Of a stretch of 64,000 bases of DNA, positions 22,251-30,940 are shown in pieces (the first letter of the stretch is position 1; every line of letters starts with the position of its first letter). Under the pieces are notes generated by a model. It ran no database searches. It saw nothing but the letters and a program-made list of their open reading frames with translations, and had not been told where the DNA came from. The position numbers were made by a program, and so were the translations under genes. This DNA is from Brevundimonas halotolerans (GTDB lineage Bacteria > Pseudomonadota > Alphaproteobacteria > Caulobacterales > Caulobacteraceae): contig NZ_QTTA01000010.1 of assembly GCF_003730275.1 (NCBI RefSeq), positions 465,570 to 529,569 on the forward strand, in the 5' to 3' direction.

Positions 22251-22915
22251 GCGGGGGCCTTCTCCGGGGCGGAGTTCGGCAATTTCTTGATCGGCTTGGC
22301 GGCCGAGCCGTCATAGAGCGCCGGATCGGTCAGGGTCAGCGCCCCGCCCTCGGGCTCGGAGCTGGCGCGGCCTACGCGGCTGCCCGGCTTCGGTGCCTTG
22401 CCGGCGGCAAAGTCATCGATGATCTGCGCCATGTCGTCGGCGGTCAGGTCTTCGAAATAATAGTCGTTGATCTGGGCCATCGGCGCATTGGCACAGGCAC
22501 CCAGGCACTCGACCTCCTGCCAGGTGAAGCGTCCGTCGGCGGACAGCTTGTCCTTGGGCCCGATCTTGCTCTTGCAGACGGCCATAAGGTCACCGGCCCC
22601 GCGCAGCATGCAGGGCGTGGTGCCGCACACCTGGATCAGGGCGCTGGTGCCGACCGGTTCCAGCATGAACATGGTGTAGAAGGTCGCGACCTCCAGCACC
22701 CGGATGGTCGGCATGTCGAGCAGTTCGGCAATGGCGCGGATAGCGGGTTCGGACACCCAGCCCTCCTGCTTCTGGACCAGCCACAGGATCGGGATTACCG
22801 CCGACTGTTTCCGGTCGGCCGGATATTTGGCGATCCACCAGTCGCACTTGGCCTTCGTCGCCTTCGAGAAGGCGAACGAGGCGGGCTGTTCCTTGGCGAG
22901 ACGACGAACGCTCAT
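22247..22915 (-). CDS. nuoE: NADH-quinone oxidoreductase subunit E
   Basis: A 222-aa thioredoxin-like subunit with the N1a [2Fe-2S] cluster. The cysteines lie in VCGTTPCMLRG and ECLGACANAP. The C-terminal 50 residues form a Pro/Ala/Lys-rich extension after the core, as in other Caulobacterales. It shares one base with the preceding 62-aa gene and 4 bp with the following one. Confidence 0.95.
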   Translation of the reverse strand: MSVRRLAKEQPASFAFSKATKAKCDWWIAKYPADRKQSAVIPILWLVQKQEGWVSEPAIRAIAELLDMPTIRVLEVATFYTMFMLEPVGTSALIQVCGTTPCMLRGAGDLMAVCKSKIGPKDKLSADGRFTWQEVECLGACANAPMAQINDYYFEDLTADDMAQIIDDFAAGKAPKPGSRVGRASSEPEGGALTLTDPALYDGSAAKPIKKLPNSAPEKAPA

Positions 22916-23103
22916 CAGACTTCCATTTCCGTGGTGACGACACCGTCACCCAGCATTTTCTTTCGCACCGTCAGAACCTTGTGCTGGCTGTTTCGAGCCA
23001 GAAGAAAGTTGTGGTGCCAGGTTTCACCGCTCGAGTCGGTGACGGAATAGCTGACCACCTGCCAGCCTTGCCGAACCAGATCGCTCAGGGGGGTATGGCT
23101 CAT
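22915..23103 (-). CDS. 62-aa hypothetical protein within nuo (between nuoD and nuoE)
   Basis: A soluble 62-residue protein with start MSHTPLSDLV, whose ATG overlaps the preceding gene's stop as ATGA. An upstream in-frame start would add 13 residues and a larger overlap, so I prefer the short form. Visible features are LVRQGWQVVSYSVTDSSGET, then a basic patch LTVRKKML. No signal, membrane segment or known motif is visible. Function unknown. Confidence 0.65.
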   Translation of the reverse strand: MSHTPLSDLVRQGWQVVSYSVTDSSGETWHHNFLLARNSQHKVLTVRKKMLGDGVVTTEMEV

Positions 23104-23501
23104 CGGGCGCGCCCCATCCAGCGCCCGACGCGCGCTTTCCACACATCCCGACCGGCATCGCGCAGCGAACGCGTCAGAAGCGAGAAGGGCGGAACGAACC
23201 GCACCACCAACTGGCCCAGCATGATGGCGCCGCTCATCCAGACCACCGAGCGCAGATTGGCCTCCAGAAATCCCCTGCCCTCTTCCAGATAGCCCAGCCG
23301 GTAAGCGCCGCGCACCAGGGTGATGCCCGCCACCGCAGGGGTCGCAACCACGGCCGAGGCCATCGCAAACGTCAGACCGCCCATGATCGCCCGGCGGCGC
23401 GGCGAAAAGGCCAGCTGCACTGCGACGCCCAGCGTCAGCAGCACCGCGAACCAGATCGCCTGCGTCGTCGTGAAGACCGGCTGGACGGCAAAGGCCTGCA
23501 T
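23100..23501 (-). CDS. membrane protein within nuo (between nuoD and nuoE)
   Basis: A 133-aa protein with about three hydrophobic segments (residues 13-32, 38-62 and 84-103) and a very basic C-terminal tail (RDVWKARVGRWMGRAR). It begins with the last base of nuoD (TGATG) and ends overlapping the 62-aa gene. No known domain is recognised. Tight coupling on both sides suggests it belongs to the complex I transcript. Confidence 0.7.
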   Translation of the reverse strand: MQAFAVQPVFTTTQAIWFAVLLTLGVAVQLAFSPRRRAIMGGLTFAMASAVVATPAVAGITLVRGAYRLGYLEEGRGFLEANLRSVVWMSGAIMLGQLVVRFVPPFSLLTRSLRDAGRDVWKARVGRWMGRAR

Positions 23502-24775
23502 CAGCGATCCACCTCGCCGAACACGATGTCGAGCGAGCCGAGGATGGCCGAAACGTCCGCCAGCATGTGGCCGCGGTTCATCCAGTCCATGGCCTGCAAA
23601 TGACGGAAGCCGGGGGCCGAGATCTTGACCCGGTACGGCTTGTTGGTGCCGTCCGAGACCAGATAGATGCCGAACTCGCCCTTGGGCGCCTCGACCGCCG
23701 CATAGACCTCACCCTCGGGGGTGTGGAAGCCCTCGGTGTAGAGTTTGAAGTGGTGGATCAGCGCTTCCATCGAGCGCTTCATCTCGCCCCGGCGCGGCGG
23801 CACAATCTTGTGGTCCTCGACCATGACCGGCTCACCCGGGCAGTTGCGCAGCCGGTGGATGCACTGCTCCATCAGCCGCACCGACTGGCGCATCTCTTCC
23901 ATGCGGCACAGATAGCGATCCCAGCAATCGCCGTTCTTGCCGACCGGCACGTCGAACTCGAGCTCGGCGTAGCATTCGTACGGCTGCGACTTGCGCAGGT
24001 CCCAGGCGATGTCCGAGCCGCGCAGCATGACGCCGGTGAAGCCCCACTCCAGCGCCTGCGCCTTGGTCACGACGCCGATGTCGACGTTGCGCTGCTTGAA
24101 GATGCGGTTCTCGGTGACGAGGGAGTCGATGTCCTTGAGCGCCCGCGGGAACTCCTTGCACCAGCGGTCGATGTCGTCGATCAGCTGGGGCGTCAGGTCC
24201 TGGTGGACGCCGCCCGGACGGAAGTAGTTGGCATGCATGCGCGAGCCGCTGGCCCGCTCATAGAAGACCATCAGCTTTTCGCGCTCTTCAAAGCCCCACA
24301 GTGGCGGGGTCAGGGCGCCGACGTCCATGGCCTGGGTCGTCACGTTCAGCAGGTGCGACAGGATGCGGCCGATCTCGGAGTACAGGACCCGTATCAGCTG
24401 GGCCCGGTACGGCACGTCCAGCATCAGCAGCTTTTCGATGGCCAGGCAGAAGGCGTGCTCCTGGTTCATCGGCGCGACGTAATCCAGCCGGTCCAGATAG
24501 GGCACGTTCTGGAGGTAGGTCCGCGCTTCCATCAGCTTTTCGGTGCCGCGGTGCAGCAGGCCGATGTGCGGATCGACCCGCGTCACCAGTTCGCCGTCCA
24601 GCTCCAGCACCAGACGCAGCACGCCGTGCGCGGCCGGGTGCTGGGGGCCGAAATTGATCGTGAATTTGCGCTCGTCCATCTCGCGCGCATGGGCCGTACG
24701 GCCATCATGCTCGACGGGCATGTCGTCAAAGACAGTCGTGCCGACCGTCGCGGAAGCAGGCGTCAGGTTGGTCAT
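23501..24775 (-). CDS. nuoD: NADH-quinone oxidoreductase subunit D
   Basis: A 424-aa 49-kDa-type subunit that forms the quinone site with NuoB. The family segment [18 protein letters not shown] is near residue 40, and [13 protein letters not shown] and the C-terminal [20 protein letters not shown] are also present. NuoC and NuoD are separate genes here, unlike the fused E. coli NuoCD. It overlaps nuoC by 4 bp. Confidence 0.97.
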   Translation of the reverse strand: MTNLTPASATVGTTVFDDMPVEHDGRTAHAREMDERKFTINFGPQHPAAHGVLRLVLELDGELVTRVDPHIGLLHRGTEKLMEARTYLQNVPYLDRLDYVAPMNQEHAFCLAIEKLLMLDVPYRAQLIRVLYSEIGRILSHLLNVTTQAMDVGALTPPLWGFEEREKLMVFYERASGSRMHANYFRPGGVHQDLTPQLIDDIDRWCKEFPRALKDIDSLVTENRIFKQRNVDIGVVTKAQALEWGFTGVMLRGSDIAWDLRKSQPYECYAELEFDVPVGKNGDCWDRYLCRMEEMRQSVRLMEQCIHRLRNCPGEPVMVEDHKIVPPRRGEMKRSMEALIHHFKLYTEGFHTPEGEVYAAVEAPKGEFGIYLVSDGTNKPYRVKISAPGFRHLQAMDWMNRGHMLADVSAILGSLDIVFGEVDR

Positions 24776-25407
24776 GCCTTGTCCCCGGCCACTGCCTTCT
24801 CGTCGCCCGGCAGGACCGGCGCCGGATAATCGGCTCCTTCCCAGGGTGACAGGAAGTCGAAGTTGCGAAACTCCTGGTTCAGCTTGACGGGCTCATAGAC
24901 CACCCGCTTCTCGGCCTCATCGTAGCGGACCTCGACATAGCCCGTCATGGGGAAGTCCTTGCGCAGCGGGTGCCCCTGAAATCCATAGTCCGTCAGGATG
25001 CGGCGCAGGTCCGGGTGGCCCGAGAACAGAATGCCGTACATGTCGAACGCCTCGCGCTCGAACCAGTCGGCGCAGGGAAAGACCGGAGTCACACTGGGCA
25101 CAGGTGTGGTCTCATCCGTCGCCACCTTGACCCGGATGCGCGCGTTTCGGGTCATCGACAGCAGGTGATAGACCACCTCGAAGCGCGCCTCGCGGTCCGG
25201 ATAGTCCACGCCGCACAGGTCGATCAGTTGCTGAAAGCCGAAACGGTCGCGCAGGACTGCCAGCGTCTCAACGATCCCGCCCCGGTCTGCGACCAGGTTC
25301 AGCTCGCCGTGCGCGACATAGGCCTCGACGCCCAGCTCGGCGACCATTTCGGTGCCCAGCGGGGTCAGCGCCGTCTCAATGGCGGTCAGGGCTTCCAGAG
25401 CGCTCAT
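24772..25407 (-). CDS. nuoC: NADH-quinone oxidoreductase subunit C
   Basis: A 211-aa 30-kDa-type subunit. The signature is [40 protein letters not shown] start at [10 protein letters not shown], whose ATG overlaps the nuoB stop as ATGA, rather than 27 codons earlier. Its role is structural, connecting NuoB and NuoD in the peripheral arm. Confidence 0.95.
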   Translation of the reverse strand: MSALEALTAIETALTPLGTEMVAELGVEAYVAHGELNLVADRGGIVETLAVLRDRFGFQQLIDLCGVDYPDREARFEVVYHLLSMTRNARIRVKVATDETTPVPSVTPVFPCADWFEREAFDMYGILFSGHPDLRRILTDYGFQGHPLRKDFPMTGYVEVRYDEAEKRVVYEPVKLNQEFRNFDFLSPWEGADYPAPVLPGDEKAVAGDKA

Positions 25408-25991
25408 CGGTCGATGGTCCCCGTGCGACGGATCTTCTTCTGCAGCTGTAGCAGGCCATACAGCAGCGCCTCCGCCGTCGGCGGGCACCCCGGCACGTAA
25501 ACGTCCACCGGCACGATCCGGTCACAACCGCGTACAACACTGTAACTATAGTGATAATACCCGCCACCGTTGGCGCAGCTGCCCATCGACAGGACATAGC
25601 GCGGGTCGGGCATCTGGTCGTAGACCTTGCGCAACGCCGGGGCCATCTTGTTGGTCAGTGTGCCGGCCACGATCATCAGGTCCGATTGACGCGGGCTGGC
25701 GCGCGGGGCCATGCCGAAGCGCTCCATGTCGAAGCGCGGCATCGAGGCCTGCATCATCTCCACGGCGCAGCAGGCCAGGCCGAAGGTCATCCACATCAGC
25801 GAGCCGGTGCGCGCCCAGGTGATGACGTCATCCAGCGAGGCGGTCATGAACCCTTCCTTGCCGACCTCGGTGTTCACGGCCTCAAAGAATTTGTCGTGGA
25901 TCTTGGGGTCATAGCCCTGAACCGTCGATCGGGCGCCCTGGCCAAACGCGGTGCCGGCGGGACGGCCGTCCGGGGTGACGATCACTCCCAT
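25404..25991 (-). CDS. nuoB: NADH-quinone oxidoreductase subunit B
   Basis: A 195-aa subunit carrying cluster N2, the last electron carrier before quinone. The ligands lie in [27 protein letters not shown] and [13 protein letters not shown] chose [13 protein letters not shown] as start. A much earlier in-frame start would run through nuoA in another frame, so it is rejected. The start overlaps the nuoA end by 10 bp. Confidence 0.95.
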   Translation of the reverse strand: MGVIVTPDGRPAGTAFGQGARSTVQGYDPKIHDKFFEAVNTEVGKEGFMTASLDDVITWARTGSLMWMTFGLACCAVEMMQASMPRFDMERFGMAPRASPRQSDLMIVAGTLTNKMAPALRKVYDQMPDPRYVLSMGSCANGGGYYHYSYSVVRGCDRIVPVDVYVPGCPPTAEALLYGLLQLQKKIRRTGTIDR

Positions 25992-26359
25992 TCCAGGGCT
26001 CCTCGTTTCCACTCGTAGATAAAGCCGACGGTCAGCACGCCGAGGAACACCATCATCGACCAGAAGGCGAAGACCATTCCGCCCGTCGACAGATCGAACA
26101 TCGACACCGCCCACGGGAACAGGAAGGCGACCTCGAGGTCGAAAATGATGAACAGGATCGACACCAGATAGAAGCGCACGTCGAACTTCATGCGTGCATC
26201 GTCGAAGGCGTTGAACCCGCACTCATAGGCGGAAAGCTTCTCGGAGTCCGGATTGGACGGGGCAAGCGCCCAGGCTCCGACCATGAACAGGATGCCGATC
26301 ACCGCCCCGATCGCGAGGAAAATCACGACCGGCAGATATTCGAGCAGGAATGCATTCAT
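25982..26359 (-). CDS. nuoA: NADH-quinone oxidoreductase subunit A
   Basis: A 125-aa subunit with three transmembrane helices. The conserved loop is [36 protein letters not shown], with the redox-state-sensitive Cys. It is the first gene of the complex I operon and lies behind a candidate promoter in the 194-bp gap shared with the divergent transporter gene. Confidence 0.96.
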   Translation of the reverse strand: MNAFLLEYLPVVIFLAIGAVIGILFMVGAWALAPSNPDSEKLSAYECGFNAFDDARMKFDVRFYLVSILFIIFDLEVAFLFPWAVSMFDLSTGGMVFAFWSMMVFLGVLTVGFIYEWKRGALEWE

Positions 26360-26401
26360 CAGATGAGGCCTCGCGCACCGGGGAGACGGCGGATTCGGCG
26401 C

Positions 26402-26430
26402 TTTCTAGACCCAAGCCGTCCCGGGTTCAA
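26402..26430 (-). promoter_or_regulatory. candidate promoter of the nuo operon
   Basis: On the minus strand TTGAAC (26425-26430) and TAGAAA (26402-26407) are separated by 17 bases, each matching four of six consensus positions. It lies 43 bp before the nuoA ATG. No operator is obvious in the rest of this gap. Confidence 0.45.
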
Positions 26431-26553
26431 ACCCATGCGGCAAAAGGTTTTTCTTGAGAACGGTTCGCAGTTCACACTGGGGAATCGACAGGGTTCCCGG
26501 CCTTTGCCAAGGTCTCCGCTCAAGGTTGGGGCATAGCTGAGGGAATCTCGCAC

Positions 26554-28218
26554 ATGGGTATCGGCAACTGGTTGCTGAACGGGGTGGAAAAGGCAGGCAA
26601 TCGCCTGCCCGACCCCGTCTTCATTTTCGTCTGGCTCATCCTGGGGCTGATGGGCTTCAGCGTCTTCGCCTCGGCCCAGGGCTGGCAGGCGCTGAATCCG
26701 ATCACAGGCGATGTGATCGCGGCACAGAGTCTGTTCTCCGGAGAGAATCTTCGTCGCCTGTTCGAAGACATGCCGAAGACCCTGACCGGCTTTGCCCCGT
26801 TGGGATATGTGCTGGTCGTGATGCTGGGCGCCGGCGTGGCCGAGCGGACCGGCCTGTTCTCCTCGGCAATGAAGGCCGGGGTGTCCAAGGCGCCCCGGGC
26901 GTTGCTGACGCCGATCGTGATCCTCGTGGCGATCGTCGCCAACCACGCGGCCGATGCGGCCTATGTGGTCCTGATCCCGCTGGCGGCGGCCATCTATGCT
27001 GCGGCGGGGCGTCACCCGATCGCCGGGATCGCGGCGGGCTTTGCCGGGGTGTCCGGCGGTTTCTCGGCCAACATCTTCCCCGGTCAGCTGGATGCGCTGC
27101 TGCTAGGCCTGACCGAGCCGGCGGCACAACTGGTCGATCCGTCCTTCTCGATCAACATCGCTGGCAACTGGTGGTTCATCGCGGGCATGACCCTGCTGTT
27201 CGTGCCTGTCGGCTGGTGGGTGACCGACAAGATCGTCGAACCCCGACTCGGAACCTGGACCCCGATTGCAGGCGCGCCCATCGAGGATGCCGAAAAGCCT
27301 CTGGAGAGCCGTGAGCGGGCGGGCCTTGTCTGGGCAGGCCTGGCCGCGCTGCTGGTCATCGGCCTGTTCGCCTGGCTGGTCCTGTCGCCCTCGGCGCCCC
27401 TCATCGATCCCGAAGGCGAAACCCAGGCCGCGCGACTTCAGCCCTTCTACCATTCGCTGGTCGCGGCCTTCTTCCTGATGTTCCTGCTGACGGGCACGGC
27501 CTACGGGATCGCGGCCAAGACCATCAGGAGCCATCGTGACATCGTCCGCATGACCTCACAGGCCATGTCCGACATGGGGCCCTATATCGTGCTGGCCTTC
27601 GTCGCGGCCCACTTTGTCGCCCTGTTCAACTGGTCGGGCCTCGGCCCCATCATGGCCGTTGCCGGCGCAGAACAGATCCGGCTGCTGTCCGGCATTGAGC
27701 CCGGCTCGACCGAGCCGATCGGTGCGATGCAGTTGTTCATCCTGCTGGTCTCGATCGTGGTCGTGGCCGCCCTGGTCAATATCTTTGTCGGCTCGGCTTC
27801 GGCCAAATGGGCCTTCCTTGCGCCCATTCTGGTGCCGATGCTGATGCTGGTCGGTGTCAGCCCCTATATGACCACCGCTGCCTACCGGATGGGCGATTCG
27901 ACCACCAACATCATCACGCCCCTGATGGTCTACTTCCCGCTGATTCTGACCTTCGCCCAGCGATGGGTGAAGGAGTTCGGTCTCGGCAGCCTGATGGCAG
28001 TGATGCTGCCCTATTCGATCGCCTTCTCGGTCACCGGTGCGATCCTGACGGGACTGTGGGCCGCCTTCCAAATTCCCCTGGGGCCCGGCGAAAGCGTGCG
28101 GTACCAGCCGCCGCCGCCAATCGAGGCCGCACAGCCCGAGGCCCTGACCGGTCCGTCCGCTCCGGCAGAGGCGGCGGCGACATCGGAACCTCCGGTCCAG
28201 AGCGTTCCTGCGGGTTGA
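26554..28218 (+). CDS. AbgT family transporter
   Basis: A 554-aa inner-membrane protein with about 12 hydrophobic segments. Typical AbgT features are the start NGVEKAGNRLPDPVFIFVWL, ALLTPIVILVAIVANHAADA, and YRMGDSTTNIITPLMVYFPL. Characterised members import p-aminobenzoyl-glutamate or act as proton-driven sulfonamide exporters; which applies here cannot be read from sequence. The last 50 residues are a Pro/Ala/Glu-rich cytoplasmic tail. It is divergent from nuoA, with no amidohydrolase partner (AbgA/AbgB) nearby. Confidence 0.9.
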   Translation: MGIGNWLLNGVEKAGNRLPDPVFIFVWLILGLMGFSVFASAQGWQALNPITGDVIAAQSLFSGENLRRLFEDMPKTLTGFAPLGYVLVVMLGAGVAERTGLFSSAMKAGVSKAPRALLTPIVILVAIVANHAADAAYVVLIPLAAAIYAAAGRHPIAGIAAGFAGVSGGFSANIFPGQLDALLLGLTEPAAQLVDPSFSINIAGNWWFIAGMTLLFVPVGWWVTDKIVEPRLGTWTPIAGAPIEDAEKPLESRERAGLVWAGLAALLVIGLFAWLVLSPSAPLIDPEGETQAARLQPFYHSLVAAFFLMFLLTGTAYGIAAKTIRSHRDIVRMTSQAMSDMGPYIVLAFVAAHFVALFNWSGLGPIMAVAGAEQIRLLSGIEPGSTEPIGAMQLFILLVSIVVVAALVNIFVGSASAKWAFLAPILVPMLMLVGVSPYMTTAAYRMGDSTTNIITPLMVYFPLILTFAQRWVKEFGLGSLMAVMLPYSIAFSVTGAILTGLWAAFQIPLGPGESVRYQPPPPIEAAQPEALTGPSAPAEAAATSEPPVQSVPAG

Positions 28219-28262
28219 TTAAAAAATGGGGCCTCGACCCGCTTGACGTCGGTCGAGGCCCC
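28219..28262 (-). terminator. strong stem-loop with T tract on the minus strand
   Basis: A perfect 12-bp stem (GGGGCCTCGACC at 28228-28239 with GGTCGAGGCCCC at 28251-28262) and an 11-base loop. On the minus strand it is followed by T and TTTTTT, making a classic intrinsic terminator for transcription from the deacetylase side. On the plus strand the hairpin is 9 bp after the transporter stop but has no T tract, so it may only stabilise that mRNA 3' end. Confidence 0.75.
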
Positions 28263-28308
28263 GCCTAAACGACGCCCTCCTTCGGGCGACGACGCCTGAA
28301 CGGGAAAC

Positions 28309-28385
28309 GCGGGTGTAGCTCAGTTGGTTAGAGTGCCGGCCTGTCACGCCGGAGGTCGCGGGTTCGAGCCCCGTCACTCGCGCCA
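28309..28385 (+). tRNA. tRNA-Asp (GUC)
   Basis: A 77-base cloverleaf including encoded CCA. The acceptor stem is GCGGGTG with CACTCGC (one G-U pair). The D-arm is GCTCAGTTGGTTAGAGT, the anticodon arm CCGGCCTGTCACGCCGG with anticodon GTC, and the T-arm CGCGGGTTCGAGCCCCG. Discriminator G73 fits aspartate. Confidence 0.97.
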
Positions 28386-28424
28386 TTCCTGACACTGTCG
28401 GAATGGCGCATCCCGTCCCCTTTT
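28381..28424 (+). terminator. possible tRNA-Asp terminator
   Basis: A 9-bp stem, CGCCATTCC (28381-28389) with GGAATGGCG (28400-28408), begins in the tRNA 3' end. TTTT follows 12 bases later (28421-28424). The distance to the T tract makes it a weak intrinsic terminator; the hairpin also competes with the mature 3' end. Confidence 0.4.
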
Positions 28425-28447
28425 AAACGATCATATAGAGACCCTGC

Positions 28448-29275
28448 TCAGGGCCCGAACAGCGGGTCCGGGCCGTCGGTCGCGCGCCTGCGCCCCTCGG
28501 GGCCGGCGGTGATCTGGACGAAGGTGAAGCCTCGCGCGGTCAGCGTATCCAGCAGCGCCGGCAGGGCCTCGATCATCCGGGGCCGGGTTTCGTGCAGGAT
28601 CAGCACCCCGCCGCCCGATGCCTCCATGACCGAAACGGTCCGGCGCAGAATCGCATCGGCGCTCAGGCCGCGCCAATCATCGGTCCCGCCTTCGGCCGAC
28701 ACCACCAGAATGCCGCGGTCTTCCAGCCAGCCGGCGAGGGCCGGGCTCTCATTCAACCCGGGAAAGCGGAACATCGGTTCAAGCCGCGCCCGCTGATCAG
28801 GAGGCGAGTCGGCCAGCGCCTGATCCAGCGCTGCAAATCCCCGACGAATCTCGCGATGGGCCGCAGCCGGACTCCAGTATCGCAACCGCGTCGGATGCGA
28901 CCAGCTGTGGCTGGCCACATTGTGCCCGCGCAGCGTCACCTCCCGCACCAGATCGGGACGTCGCTCGGCATAGATGCCCACGAAGAAGAACGTCGCCTTG
29001 ATGTCCCGCGCGTCGAGGATATCCAGCACCCGCGGCAGATAGGTGGGGTCGGGTCCATCATCAAAGGTCAGGGCAATCGAGCGCGGCGGCAACGGCGTCC
29101 GCATGTGCTGGAGATTGCCATATCGCCCGGGACTGGCCGGCAGCACGACCACGCCTTCGGGGCCTGCAGGCGGGCTGGAGGCCGGACCCGTTTCCGCACC
29201 GGCAGACGGCACCCCGTCGGACGAGGGCAACCACAGTGCCAGAAGCACAGCCATCAGGATAAGGATTGGTCGCAC
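28448..29275 (-). CDS. secreted polysaccharide deacetylase (NodB domain)
   Basis: A 275-aa protein with an N-terminal signal (about 1-27) and a carbohydrate-esterase-4 domain. The first motif is TFDDGPDP with Asp72 as likely base and Asp73 as metal ligand. The second motif is HSWSHP with His123 and His127. RFPG supplies the third motif. It should remove N-acetyl groups from a cell-wall or envelope glycan in the periplasm; the substrate cannot be told. Late motifs include GGVLILHETRP. No glycan operon is adjacent. Confidence 0.88.
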   Translation of the reverse strand: MRPILILMAVLLALWLPSSDGVPSAGAETGPASSPPAGPEGVVVLPASPGRYGNLQHMRTPLPPRSIALTFDDGPDPTYLPRVLDILDARDIKATFFFVGIYAERRPDLVREVTLRGHNVASHSWSHPTRLRYWSPAAAHREIRRGFAALDQALADSPPDQRARLEPMFRFPGLNESPALAGWLEDRGILVVSAEGGTDDWRGLSADAILRRTVSVMEASGGGVLILHETRPRMIEALPALLDTLTARGFTFVQITAGPEGRRRATDGPDPLFGP

Positions 29276-29364
29276 GCTGCCCCCCGAAGCGGTAAGACGC
29301 GGACCCTAGGAGACGGTCAGCCCGACGCGGGGGACTTGCAACCAGCGGGGGATAGATACCCCAT

Positions 29365-30351
29365 CTAGCCACCACTGTAGCCGCCGATAATCGGCAGGAT
29401 TTCACCGGTGATGTAGCTGGAGCACTGCGGCGAGGCGAGGAACACATAGGCCGGGGCGATCTCCTCGGGCTGGGCAGGGCGCTTCATCACCGAGCCTGAG
29501 CCAAATTTCGACGTGCCCTCGGCATCGCGATCCGCCGGGTTGAGCGGGGTCCAGACCGGGCCGGGCGCCACCACATTCACCCGGATGCCGCGCGGGGCCA
29601 GATGGGTACCCAGCGATCGGGCAAAGGCATGGATGCCGCCCTTGGTCATGGAATAGTCGAGCAGCTGGTCATTGCCCATGATGCCCGTGACCGACCCGGT
29701 CATCACGATGGCCCCGCCATTCTTCAGGTGCGGAACGGCGGCCTGACAGATGTTGAAATAGCCATAGAGATTGGTCTTCAGCGTCCGGTCGAAATGCTCG
29801 AACGTCAGGTCTTCGAACGCCGGCACATGCTCCTGAAAGGCGGCGTTGGGAACCACGACGTCCAAGCGGCCAAAGGCGTCGAGCGTGGCCTTGACCGCAG
29901 CCTGTGCGAACTCGGGGTCAGCGACATCGCCTTTGAGCACGATCGCCTTGCGGCCCTCGGCCTCGACCACCTTTCGCGTGTCTTCGGCGTCGGCTTCCTC
30001 ATCCAGATGGCAGATGGCGACGTCGCAGCCCTCCCGCGCGAACAGAACGGCTACTGCGCGCCCGATGCCGGAATCGCTGCCGGTGATCAGGGCGGCAAAG
30101 CCCTCCAGCTTGCCCGAGCCCTTCCAGAAGTAGGCGTCATACATCGGCTGGGGATCAAGGGCGGCCTCGTCGCCCGGCTTGGTCTGGTGCTGCTTCGGGA
30201 ACGGTGGCTCGGGATAGCGCCGGGCGCCGGCCTGCACCGCTCCGGTGGGCGTCTCGTCACTTGACCGGGCATCTTTGGCATCGATGCCCGACTGAATGTC
30301 GCGCTCCTGATCTGCGATGTCGTCCGCGCGGGCTTCAAAACGGTCGTTCAT
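29365..30351 (-). CDS. SDR oxidoreductase, general-stress (YghA/YdaD-like) type
   Basis: A 328-aa short-chain dehydrogenase. About 70 N-terminal residues precede the Rossmann fold, including PEPPFPKQHQTKPGDEAALD, a hallmark of the YghA/YhdF/GSP39 group. The cofactor motif is TGSDSGIGRAVA and the active site DYSMTKGG. GSP39-type proteins belong to general-stress regulons in Bacillus and related groups are stress-induced in Alphaproteobacteria. A strong Shine-Dalgarno (AAGGAGG) and an EcfG-like promoter precede it. The substrate is unknown. Confidence 0.88.
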   Translation of the reverse strand: MNDRFEARADDIADQERDIQSGIDAKDARSSDETPTGAVQAGARRYPEPPFPKQHQTKPGDEAALDPQPMYDAYFWKGSGKLEGFAALITGSDSGIGRAVAVLFAREGCDVAICHLDEEADAEDTRKVVEAEGRKAIVLKGDVADPEFAQAAVKATLDAFGRLDVVVPNAAFQEHVPAFEDLTFEHFDRTLKTNLYGYFNICQAAVPHLKNGGAIVMTGSVTGIMGNDQLLDYSMTKGGIHAFARSLGTHLAPRGIRVNVVAPGPVWTPLNPADRDAEGTSKFGSGSVMKRPAQPEEIAPAYVFLASPQCSSYITGEILPIIGGYSGG

Positions 30352-30376
30352 GACAGGCCTCCTTGGTCAGGAAGCC

Positions 30377-30402
30377 AATGCGCCGGGCCGAGCCGATGTT
30401 CC
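30377..30402 (-). promoter_or_regulatory. candidate EcfG/SigT general-stress promoter
   Basis: On the minus strand GGAAC (30398-30402) is followed after 17 bases by CATT (30377-30380). The alphaproteobacterial general-stress consensus is GGAAC-N16/17-CGTT, so there is one mismatch. It lies 25 bp before the stress-type SDR start, a suitable distance. Confidence 0.5.
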
Positions 30403-30415
30403 GAACGGTCAGGCT

Positions 30416-30940
30416 TCAGCAGGTGCTCGGTGCACCATATCGCAGCGTCTCGCCGGAGACCTGATCGTTCCTGAGCTCGATCCGGATCAGGCGGTCATAC
30501 TCGCATTCGGGCATATCCGGGGTCTCATAGCCCAGCGCCCGCGCAATCAGGGGTACGGTGTTGCTGTGGCCAGAGATCAGCACCACCGCATCCTCCGGCA
30601 GGGCCAGCACACCCTGGCGGATGGTCTCGACATGGGCCTCCACGCCGGCCTCCAGCGGGCTGACCGCTACGAAGGCGCCCGACGCCGTGACCGTCGGGCC
30701 TGCGGTCAGGCGCGTCCGCTGCAAGGGGCTCACGACGACCAGATCGGGAGCGCCGTCCTCAAACAGGGCAGTGACCGCCTCGGCGCGCGCCATGCCAGCC
30801 TCGGAAAGCACCGGATCCCGCTCGGTATCGCTGGCCTTCTCGGCATGACGGACGATGTAGACTGTCTGGGCGGAGGCCGCACTCGCGCACAAGGCCAAGC
30901 CTGCAGCTATGGCCAGTCCGGCAATCAGGGGCTTCGTCAT
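30416..30940 (-). CDS. periplasmic histidine phosphatase (SixA/PGAM-like)
   Basis: A 174-aa histidine-phosphatase-superfamily protein with a cleavable signal ending ASAASAQ. The catalytic RHAEK is directly after the signal (about residues 30-34), SPLQRTRLTA carries the second Arg, and GHSNTVPLI the second His. The signal peptide puts it in the periplasm, so it is not the cytoplasmic SixA that dephosphorylates phosphotransfer domains; the substrate is unknown. Its start overlaps the glycosyltransferase stop by 4 bp. Confidence 0.85.
   Translation of the reverse strand: MTKPLIAGLAIAAGLALCASAASAQTVYIVRHAEKASDTERDPVLSEAGMARAEAVTALFEDGAPDLVVVSPLQRTRLTAGPTVTASGAFVAVSPLEAGVEAHVETIRQGVLALPEDAVVLISGHSNTVPLIARALGYETPDMPECEYDRLIRIELRNDQVSGETLRYGAPSTC

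Noticed and set aside
25992..26222. Longer NuoB form reading back into nuoA
   Set aside because: It would add 77 residues unrelated to NuoB in a shifted frame of nuoA.
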